This document shows, one piece after another, positions 8,055 through 12,915 of a DNA stretch of 12,915 nucleotides. The position numbers were made by a program, and so were the translations under genes. Below the pieces are notes generated by a model, which was not told the origin of the DNA, made no database searches, and worked only from the letters and a program-made list of their open reading frames with translations. The DNA lies in assembly GCA_002316015.1 (NCBI GenBank), contig DCCS01000009.1, positions 1 through 12,915 of the forward strand, in the 5' to 3' direction. Within the stretch, counting starts at the first letter, position 1, and each line of letters opens with the position of its first letter. The stretch is from Prevotellaceae bacterium UBA1075. GTDB lineage: Bacteria; Bacteroidota; Bacteroidia; Bacteroidales; Bacteroidaceae.

Positions 8055-9322
8055 GGAAGCGGGTTGAACTATATATAAGGAACAGGGAACTCATCCGCAA
8101 AGACCAGCTCGTACTGGTGGCGCTAAGCGGGGGAGCCGACTCGGTGGCCCTGTTGCGCGTGCTGCACGAACTGGGCTACCACCAGCATGCCCTGCATTGC
8201 AACTTCCATCTGCGTGGTGAAGAGTCAAACCGTGACGAGCGTTTCGTCACACGCCTGTGCCAGGAGCAAGGCATTCCACTATCCATCAAGCACTTCCACA
8301 CACGGGAATACGCGCGCGGGCAGCACATGAGCATCGAGATGGCGGCACGCGCCCAGCGCTACGAATGGTTCCGCGAGCAAATAAGGGCACACAAGGCACA
8401 AGGCATAGCCGTGGCACACCACCGCGATGACCAGGCCGAGACACTCCTGCTCAACCTCCTGCGGGGGACTGGACTTCGCGGCATGGCCGGAATGTGGAGC
8501 CACAGGGACGGGGTCATACGCCCGCTGCTGTGTGTGGGCAGACAGGATATACTGCGCTACCTGGCCTCCGCATGCCAGGATTATGTGACCGACAGCACCA
8601 ATCTCGAGCGGGACGCCATACGCAACCGCATCCGCATGGACGTGCTCCCGTTGCTTGAGGCCATCAATCCCCAGGCGACATCGGCACTGGCCTCATTGGG
8701 CAACATCATACAGGGAAGCATGCCACACTACCGGGAAGGAATACGGCAAGGCATGCAAGCGCGGGGAATCACCCCGCAGCGATTTGGCCGGCAATGGCTC
8801 ACAGGAACACCCCAGGACGAGGCTCTGCTGTACGAGTGGCTGCGCCCCATGCACTTCAACGCGGCCCAACAACACGAGATGCAGGCATCGGCCAATGCCA
8901 CAAGCGGGCGCGTCTGGGAGAGCGACACATACCGCGTCCTGCTGGACCGCGCCGACCTGGTGGCCGAGGAAAAGGGAACTGAGGCGCGGATGCCAGCCAT
9001 CGAGGAAAGGATCGTGGACAAGATGCAGCCCGCACAGCCCGACACGGCCTACTTCGATGCCGACAGGCTACAGGCTACCCTGCACACACGCAGGGTGCGC
9101 AGGGGTGACAGGATGATCCCCCTGGGCATGAAAGGATGGAAACTGGTGAGTGACCTGATGACGGACAGGAAACTGAACCGCTTCCAGAAAGAGCGGCAAT
9201 GCGTGGTGACAAGCGGCGAGGACATCATCTGGGCAGTGGGGCTGAGAACGGACAACCGCTTCCGCGTGACCACGCAAACCACACGCATACTTCAGTTGAG
9301 GGCTGTTATGCCAGAACCATAA
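8051..9322 (+). CDS. tilS: tRNA(Ile)-lysidine synthetase
   Basis: The 423-residue cytoplasmic enzyme uses ATP to attach lysine to C34 of the CAU-anticodon isoleucine tRNA, so that it reads AUA and is charged with isoleucine instead of methionine. The N-terminal PP-loop ATPase shows SGGADS (26-31), then HCNFHLRGEES and AVAHHRDDQAETLLLNLLRGTGLRGMAGM. RNRIRMDVLPLL follows in the conserved tRNA-facing region. The C-terminal TilS_C domain is clear from about 347: RVRRGDRMIPLGMKGWKLVSDLMTDRKLNRFQK. Length and domain order are normal. The start codon overlaps the upstream stop as ATGA and is the only sensible start. It is the last gene of the dnaN operon. AUA codons are frequent in neighbouring genes, so this enzyme should carry a heavy load. 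Confidence 0.95.
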   Translation: MRKRVELYIRNRELIRKDQLVLVALSGGADSVALLRVLHELGYHQHALHCNFHLRGEESNRDERFVTRLCQEQGIPLSIKHFHTREYARGQHMSIEMAARAQRYEWFREQIRAHKAQGIAVAHHRDDQAETLLLNLLRGTGLRGMAGMWSHRDGVIRPLLCVGRQDILRYLASACQDYVTDSTNLERDAIRNRIRMDVLPLLEAINPQATSALASLGNIIQGSMPHYREGIRQGMQARGITPQRFGRQWLTGTPQDEALLYEWLRPMHFNAAQQHEMQASANATSGRVWESDTYRVLLDRADLVAEEKGTEARMPAIEERIVDKMQPAQPDTAYFDADRLQATLHTRRVRRGDRMIPLGMKGWKLVSDLMTDRKLNRFQKERQCVVTSGEDIIWAVGLRTDNRFRVTTQTTRILQLRAVMPEP

Positions 9323-9333
9323 GCCTGGACAAC

Positions 9334-9374
9334 GGGCAAACCGGCACTCAACATCAAGTGCCACCGTCCTGCCC
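9334..9374. repeat. two-part stem after tilS, possible 3' end structure
   Basis: A perfect six-base stem GGCACT (9343-9348) / AGTGCC (9357-9362) with an eight-base loop is enclosed by GGGCA (9334-9338) / TGCCC (9370-9374). It starts 11 bp after the tilS stop, so it could stabilise or end the operon transcript. No U-run follows, which argues against a simple intrinsic terminator. Confidence 0.35.
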
Positions 9375-9469
9375 AGACCGCGAGGCTCATCTCCTTGATG
9401 AAAGAAGGAGTGCTGCTGGCTGTGTGGCCCGTAAGCCCCACAGGAAATCAAGGCCGTGAGACAGGCGGG

Positions 9470-9482
9470 AGATGACGGCAAG
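9470..9482. repeat. 13-bp direct repeat, copy 1
   Basis: AGATGACGGCAAG occurs here and again, identical, at 9826-9838. The flanking bases differ on both sides, so the match is exactly 13 bp. A chance match this long within a 592-bp gap is unlikely. It could be a duplicated regulatory site or the scar of an insertion. No transposase or terminal inverted repeat lies between the copies. Confidence 0.45.
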
Positions 9483-9500
9483 CCAAGAAAGTGCGGAGGA

Positions 9501-9548
9501 TCCGTACGGAACAGGGCCAGCCGTACTTTGCCCAAATTTCGGATTTGG
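9501..9548. repeat. adjacent perfect inverted repeats
   Basis: TCCGTACGGA (9501-9510) is a perfect palindrome. Its GTACGG half also pairs with CCGTAC at 9521-9526 across an 11-base loop. Immediately after it, CCAAAT (9532-9537) and ATTTGG (9543-9548) form a second six-base stem with a five-base loop. The pair could be a transcription end signal for tilS or part of an unrecognised small RNA. The evidence is structural only. Confidence 0.35.
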
Positions 9549-9679
9549 ATTTCAAGACGTTTGAACATACGCCCCCAAGTGCAGCCAATCTCTTTTTCCA
9601 CTCCCCCATTCTAATACCGAAACCTGAGGACTTTATACAGAAATATCAAGCACCTGCCCGCTGACAACAAAAAAAAACA

Positions 9680-9697
9680 TATCTTTGCAAAAAGATA
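9680..9697 (+). promoter_or_regulatory. -7 promoter box inside a 7-bp palindrome
   Basis: TATCTTTG (9680-9687) fits the Bacteroidota -7 consensus TAnnTTTG, preceded by an A-rich tract. No TTTG is seen at the -33 distance. The same bases form a perfect inverted repeat, TATCTTT-GCAA-AAAGATA, that would span the -7 element and the start of transcription near 9694. It is the only good promoter candidate before the zinc-ribbon/MATE/DUF4491 operon and implies a leader of about 220 nt. Confidence 0.55.
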
Positions 9698-9825
9698 CGC
9701 AGATGTCCCGAATTTGAACGCTGTCACATCTCGTCCAGGCTGCGGGATTCACCCCGGTGACGGAAGAGACAAGCGTGGCTAAACACCTGAGAGACATGGG
9801 GACAGAGCCACAGCACGTGACCCGA

Positions 9826-9838
9826 AGATGACGGCAAG
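9826..9838. repeat. 13-bp direct repeat, copy 2
   Basis: This is the second identical copy of AGATGACGGCAAG (first at 9470-9482). It includes the ATGA at 9828-9831, where a possible 12-codon upstream ORF would end and an alternative, less likely start of the zinc-ribbon gene lies. Confidence 0.45.
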
Positions 9839-9914
9839 GAAAGAGCATCCGCCCCGCATGGGATTGTACCATCTTGATTTTGAACAGTTACTTACACAAA
9901 CAGAGCGTAGAAAC

Positions 9915-11009
9915 ATGAGCATGATAAACTGCCCCGAATGCCACCAGCGGGTCTCGTCACTGGCAGGCACATGCCCTCATTGCGGTGTGGCCATTCGCGG
10001 GAATGTCAAGCAGTGCCCGACCTGCAAGACATATGTGATGAAGGATGCCACCACATGTCCCGTTTGTTCAAGCATACTGCAACCTGCACCCGAAAGTGCC
10101 GACGGCGACACTGCCACAGGAGGCGGAGGCAAGCAGCCCGTCCGCAAGAACAAGGGGAAGTGCATTGCCTGGACGCTGCTGGGGCTGGCACTCTGCATAG
10201 CGGTGGCAGCATCCTGCTACATCTTCACAAACCGGCGCGAAAAACAACGCGAGGAAGAGCAATACGCACGTCTGGAGGCACTCACCAACCCCGAATATTA
10301 CCAGCAGTTCCTCATCGACTTCCCGAACAGCAGCCACTACGATGATGTCAAGCGGCGAATGGACGCGCTCGTCCAAGAAGAAGGAGACTGGAAGGCGATG
10401 CTCGGCGGAGTGTCCCGCAGCAGCGTGACACAATTCATGGAGAAGCATCCGCAGTCGGCCAGAATCTGTATCTGTGAGAACATGCTGGACTCCATGGACT
10501 GGGCCGACGCCATCAGCCAGCAGACACCAGAGGCCATAGACCGTTATCTGAGCATGCACCCCGAGGGCCAGTATGTGACCGAGGCGGCCGGCAAAAAGAA
10601 CGAACTGGCCATGGCAAGAATCTCTCCCGAAGAAAAAGCGCTGGTGCGCGGCGTGCTCGAGACCTTTCTCAACAACGGCATAGGCAAGCAGGACACGGCC
10701 GCCATCAGGCAGTGCTGCGCCGCCGACGTGGAGTCATTCTGTGGCACTGCACACGCCACGCCCGCACAGATAGCCGCCTTCGCCCGGAAAAGGATGGAAA
10801 GGGATGTCATCGGGCTGCACTACCAGACGGGGGCGGAAATGAGTGTCAGCAGGCAGAGCATGGGGGACTCCACGCTGGGATATGCCGTGGAGTTCACCGT
10901 CAACGAGACTTCGGCACGCAAGGACCCCACACAAAACTCCGAACGCCAGTACCGTGCGTCAGCCCTGCTCAATGCTGACCGCAAGATTGTGAAACTCAAC
11001 ATAAGATAA
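9915..11009 (+). CDS. double zinc-ribbon single-pass membrane protein with helical repeats
   Basis: The 364-residue protein begins MSMINCPECHQ. Two zinc ribbons follow: CPEC/CPHC (Cys6, 9, 20, 23) and CPTC/CPVC (Cys34, 37, 48, 51). After a Gly-rich linker comes one membrane helix (about 83-104) with positive residues on both sides. Past it lie three related segments of the form Y/F-x-x-hydrophobic-x-x-x-P-x-S/G (YYQQFLIDFPNSSHYDDV, VTQFMEKHPQSA, IDRYLSMHPEGQYVTEA), which look like TPR-type helical repeats. The C-terminal ~110 residues (LVRGVLETFLNNGIGKQDTAAIRQ onward) may be an NTF2-like fold, but this is uncertain. No specific function is known to me. An in-frame ATG at 9828 would add 29 residues unlike the family, so the MSM start is preferred. 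The MATE gene begins 4 bp after it. Confidence 0.8.
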   Translation: MSMINCPECHQRVSSLAGTCPHCGVAIRGNVKQCPTCKTYVMKDATTCPVCSSILQPAPESADGDTATGGGGKQPVRKNKGKCIAWTLLGLALCIAVAASCYIFTNRREKQREEEQYARLEALTNPEYYQQFLIDFPNSSHYDDVKRRMDALVQEEGDWKAMLGGVSRSSVTQFMEKHPQSARICICENMLDSMDWADAISQQTPEAIDRYLSMHPEGQYVTEAAGKKNELAMARISPEEKALVRGVLETFLNNGIGKQDTAAIRQCCAADVESFCGTAHATPAQIAAFARKRMERDVIGLHYQTGAEMSVSRQSMGDSTLGYAVEFTVNETSARKDPTQNSERQYRASALLNADRKIVKLNIR

Positions 11010-11013
11010 GGAC

Positions 11014-12315
11014 GTGGCCGAAGAGAGTATCCACAGGAGAATACTCAGACTCACACTGCCCGCTGTCATCAGCAACATCAGTGTGCCGTTGCTGGGACTG
11101 GCGGACAACGCCATTGCGGGGCACATGGGCAGTCCTGTGTTCATTGGGGCCGTGGCTGTGGGGACCACCATTTTCAACATGGCCTACTGGCTGTTCTCCT
11201 TCCTGCGCATGGGCACCACGGGGCTGGTGGCACAGGCCAACGGGCAGCAGGATGCCACGCGCATGAACGCCGTGCTCCGCAAGGCTCTGCTGGCAAGCGT
11301 GATTGTGAGCCTGCTGCTGCTGGTGCACAGGAAGCCGCTATTCGAGTTTGCCACGCTGGTCATGCAGCCAGATGCCGACACGCGGGTCCAGCTGGCCATA
11401 TACTTCGGCATATGCATATGGGGCGTTCCCGCTGTGCTGGGACAGTACTGCCTCAACGGGTGGTTCATCGGCGCGCAGGACACACGCCCGCCCATGTACG
11501 CGGCCCTTTTCCAAAATGTGGCCAACATCCTGCTCAGCCTGTTCCTCGTGTATGGCCTGGGCTGGAAGATGGACGGTGTGGCCACCGGCACCATGCTTTC
11601 CCAATGGGCTGGACTTGGGGCGTGCGTCCTGTTTATGCGCCGGCACCGCACCCGTTCCCATGTGCCGCCCTGCTCCACGGGTGCCCCTGTACGCTGGAGA
11701 GATTTCCTGGCCGTCAACCGCGACCTGTTCCTGCGCACCCTGTGCCTGGTGTGTGTCACCGTATATTTTGTGCGTGCGGGCAGCATGCAGGGCAGCGGCA
11801 TCCTGGCCGCCAACTCACTGCTCATGCAATTCTTCATCCTCTTCTCTTATGTCACCGATGGGCTGGCCAACGCGGGAGAGGCACTGAGCGGCAAATACAC
11901 AGGCGCGGGAGACCGTCACGGACTTGGCCAGTGTATCCTGTCCCTCTTCCTGTGGGGAGGCATCCTCGCTGCCACGTTCACCATTGCCTATATTTTCTGC
12001 GGGGAGTGGATTTTGGGGATCTTCACAGACATTCCCAGCGTACAGCGTCTCGCATCCCTGTTCCTGCCGTGGGTGTATCTGATCCCCATCGTGAGCCTGC
12101 AGGCAATGGTCTGGGATGGAGTGTTCATCGGCATGACCTACACACGCGGCATGCTGATGTCCACCGCCGGCGCCACCCTCATTTTCTTCTCCGTTTACCT
12201 GTCGTCTAAAGATATCCTGAGAAACGATGCCCTGTGGATGGCCTTCCTGTGCTACCTGTTCACCCGAGGCATCATACAGACCCTGCTCGCGACACACAAA
12301 CTTCGTAGCCAATGA
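11014..12315 (+). CDS. MATE-family (DinF-type) multidrug/cation antiporter
   Basis: This 433-residue, very hydrophobic protein has about 12 membrane helices, the standard MATE topology, and should export drugs or metabolites in exchange for H+ or Na+. The start IHRRILRLTLPAVISNISVPLLGLADNAIAGHMG is diagnostic, with Asp31 in the first helix at the usual cation-binding region. AYWLFSFLRMGTTGLVAQANG fits the DinF branch. A second half repeats the pattern from about residue 230. The start is GTG at 11014: an in-frame stop lies at 11002-11004, and the next ATG is inside the first loop, so no ATG start is possible without losing helix one. It follows the zinc-ribbon gene by 4 bp and overlaps the DUF4491 gene as ATGA. 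The substrate cannot be told from sequence. Confidence 0.92.
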   Translation: MAEESIHRRILRLTLPAVISNISVPLLGLADNAIAGHMGSPVFIGAVAVGTTIFNMAYWLFSFLRMGTTGLVAQANGQQDATRMNAVLRKALLASVIVSLLLLVHRKPLFEFATLVMQPDADTRVQLAIYFGICIWGVPAVLGQYCLNGWFIGAQDTRPPMYAALFQNVANILLSLFLVYGLGWKMDGVATGTMLSQWAGLGACVLFMRRHRTRSHVPPCSTGAPVRWRDFLAVNRDLFLRTLCLVCVTVYFVRAGSMQGSGILAANSLLMQFFILFSYVTDGLANAGEALSGKYTGAGDRHGLGQCILSLFLWGGILAATFTIAYIFCGEWILGIFTDIPSVQRLASLFLPWVYLIPIVSLQAMVWDGVFIGMTYTRGMLMSTAGATLIFFSVYLSSKDILRNDALWMAFLCYLFTRGIIQTLLATHKLRSQ

Positions 12316-12611
12316 ACTATACAGGCATCATCATCGGCATAGCCTCATTCCTCACCATCGGCCTCTTCCATCCACTGGTCATCAAGGCCGAGTACCACCT
12401 GGGGCGCAGGTGCTGGTGGGTGTTCCTGGTGGCGGGCGTGCTGTTCTGCACCGCCAGCCTGGTTTGTCAGAACGACACGGCCAGCATCATCCTGGGAGTC
12501 ATCGCCTTCTCCTCCTTCTGGAGCATAGGCGAGATATTCTCGCAGCACAACAGGGTAAAGAAAGGGTGGTTTCCCATGAACCCTAAGCGGAAGGCCGACT
12601 ACGAGGACTGA
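12312..12611 (+). CDS. DUF4491 small membrane protein
   Basis: The 99-residue protein has three predicted membrane helices (about 4-22, 34-52 and 56-74) and the DUF4491 hallmarks: IGLFHPLVIKAEYHLGRRCWW, FSSFWSIGEIFSQHNRVKKGWFPMNPKR. The family is common in Bacteroidota and other gut bacteria and has no known function. The start codon overlaps the MATE stop codon (ATGA), so the two are probably made together. A role as an accessory to the exporter is possible but unsupported by anything except position. Confidence 0.85.
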   Translation: MNYTGIIIGIASFLTIGLFHPLVIKAEYHLGRRCWWVFLVAGVLFCTASLVCQNDTASIILGVIAFSSFWSIGEIFSQHNRVKKGWFPMNPKRKADYED

Positions 12612-12666
12612 ACAGCCAGCCCGCATTCCGCCCTGCCCCACCGGCATCCACTGCCCGACAAGGGAA

Positions 12667-12725
12667 TGGCGGGAAAAGCTCTGGACACCAAAAAGCCAGG
12701 AAACAGTTTGGCCCAACTCCCGCCA
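12667..12725. repeat. 8-bp perfect inverted repeat downstream of the DUF4491 gene
   Basis: TGGCGGGA (12667-12674) and TCCCGCCA (12718-12725) pair perfectly. Between them CTGG/CCAG (12681-12684, 12696-12699) or CCAAA/TTTGG (12688-12692, 12707-12711) could add a smaller stem. An alternative partner for the left arm is CCCGCATTCC near 12620. The element lies 56 bp after the last stop codon and could form the transcript's 3' end, but there is no U-run. Confidence 0.35.
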
Positions 12726-12795
12726 CACTCTCCCGTATCACCCGACTGGGTCTTGACGGATACCGGAAAAGGGGCGCGTATCAACACCTCTAAGC

Positions 12796-12842
12796 ATGCC
12801 GCATGTTCTGGCCAACCGCTTGCGGGAAAACAGAAGCGGCAT
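12796..12842. repeat. 47-bp imperfect palindrome abutting a tandem repeat
   Basis: Outer arms ATGCCGC (12796-12802) and GCGGCAT (12836-12842) pair perfectly. After a three-base bulge (ATG), TTCTG (12806-12810) pairs with CAGAA (12831-12835). Inside, CCGC/GCGG (12816-12819, 12822-12825) gives a small hairpin. It ends 6 bp before the 23-bp tandem array, so the two may be one element. Confidence 0.5.
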
Positions 12843-12848
12843 CCCGTA

Positions 12849-12915
12849 CAGTAGTACTTCGTGGACAAAGGCAGTAGTACTTCACGGGCAGGGGCAGTAG
12901 TACTTCGTGGACAAA
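12849..12915. repeat. tandem repeat of 23-bp units, running off the window
   Basis: The core CAGTAGTACTTC occurs at 12849, 12872 and 12895, exactly 23 bp apart. The 11-bp remainder alternates: GTGGACAAAGG in unit 1, ACGGGCAGGGG in unit 2, and GTGGACAAA in unit 3 before the window ends. The period is not a multiple of three and all frames soon stop, so it is not a coding repeat. It looks like the beginning of a minisatellite. Units of about this size are known inside a miniature inverted-repeat element of Porphyromonas gingivalis, but homology to that is not shown. Confidence 0.8.

Larger units (their letters stand above)
9323..9914. other. 592-bp intergenic region with inverted repeats and a promoter
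   Basis: No convincing gene is present in either strand. The first half follows tilS and contains two structured spots (9334-9374 and 9501-9548). The middle (about 9560-9680) falls to a more AT-rich composition and ends in a run of A before a strong -7 box at 9680. The remaining 220 nt would be a leader for the zinc-ribbon gene. In it I see a CGGG/CCCG hairpin (9743-9756) stacked inside GTCAC/GTGAC arms (9723-9727, 9757-9761), and a GTGGCT/AGCCAC stem (9775-9780, 9806-9811). A 12-codon upstream ORF (9796-9831) is possible. I could not match the leader to any known riboswitch, 6S or tRNA pattern. Confidence 0.6.

Noticed and set aside
9323..9472. Open frame continuing 49 codons past the tilS stop codon
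   Set aside because: TilS already ends at its normal C-terminal domain; the extension has no recognisable family and such a length is expected by chance in GC-rich DNA.
9068..9601. Minus-strand ORF of 177 codons covering the end of tilS and the following gap
   Set aside because: It overlaps tilS antisense, its residue composition looks like GC-rich shadow sequence, and no domain is recognisable.
9787..9793. CTGAGA-like motif suggesting a TPP riboswitch
   Set aside because: The downstream conserved TPP segments are missing and the genes have no thiamine link.
9828..9914. Upstream ATG extending the zinc-ribbon protein by 29 residues
   Set aside because: Related proteins begin almost directly at the first CxxC; the extra segment is less GC-rich and looks like leader.
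12599..12868. Minus-strand ORF of 89 codons at the right end
   Set aside because: It lies in the non-coding repeat region, includes inverted-repeat arms and tandem units, and has no recognisable domain.
12849..12915. CRISPR array
   Set aside because: The 23-bp period leaves only about 11 bp between cores and these are not unique spacers; no cas genes are nearby.

Overview
The window is a piece of a Bacteroidota chromosome, most likely order Bacteroidales. The evidence is the gene set (DUF3127, DUF4835/PorD, DUF4491 and a fused coaBC next to recN), promoter matches to the Bacteroidota -7 consensus TAnnTTTG, and starts without usable Shine-Dalgarno sites. Coding regions are GC-rich for this order, with mostly C or G at third positions, yet AUA isoleucine codons are common. 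A high-GC Prevotellaceae or Muribaculaceae genome would fit, but the family cannot be fixed from this window.

Layout. Positions 1-86 hold three consecutive short hairpins downstream of a minus-strand gene. Positions 87-506 (-) encode a DUF3127 OB-fold protein with an SSB-like acidic tip. A divergent promoter region (507-649) separates it from a long plus-strand operon: dnaN (sliding clamp), a DEDDh 3'-5' exonuclease with an ExoX-like C-terminal domain, coaBC (coenzyme A synthesis), porD/DUF4835 (periplasmic or lipid-anchored, linked to type IX secretion), recN (double-strand break repair), a periplasmic TPR protein whose N-terminal trypsin-like domain has lost its catalytic triad, and tilS (tRNA-Ile lysidine synthetase). 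The genes from the exonuclease to tilS are packed with overlaps of 4 or 14 bp, or an 8-bp gap, so they are probably co-transcribed and translationally coupled.

A 592-bp gap (9323-9914) follows. It holds several perfect inverted repeats, a 13-bp direct repeat and a good -7 promoter box inside a 7-bp palindrome. A second short operon comes next: a membrane protein with two zinc ribbons, a DinF-type MATE exporter starting with GTG, and a DUF4491 three-helix membrane protein overlapping it by 4 bp. The last 304 bp are non-coding. They carry two inverted-repeat structures and the beginning of a 23-bp-period tandem repeat that runs off the end.

Function. The first operon joins replication (clamp, exonuclease), repair (RecN), cofactor synthesis (CoaBC), envelope biogenesis (PorD, TPR pseudoprotease) and decoding of AUA (TilS). 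It is mostly housekeeping. No complete new defence or mobile system is visible. The most unusual items are the pseudoprotease-TPR protein, the SSB-tipped DUF3127 protein facing dnaN, and the minisatellite with its adjoining inverted repeat at the right edge.
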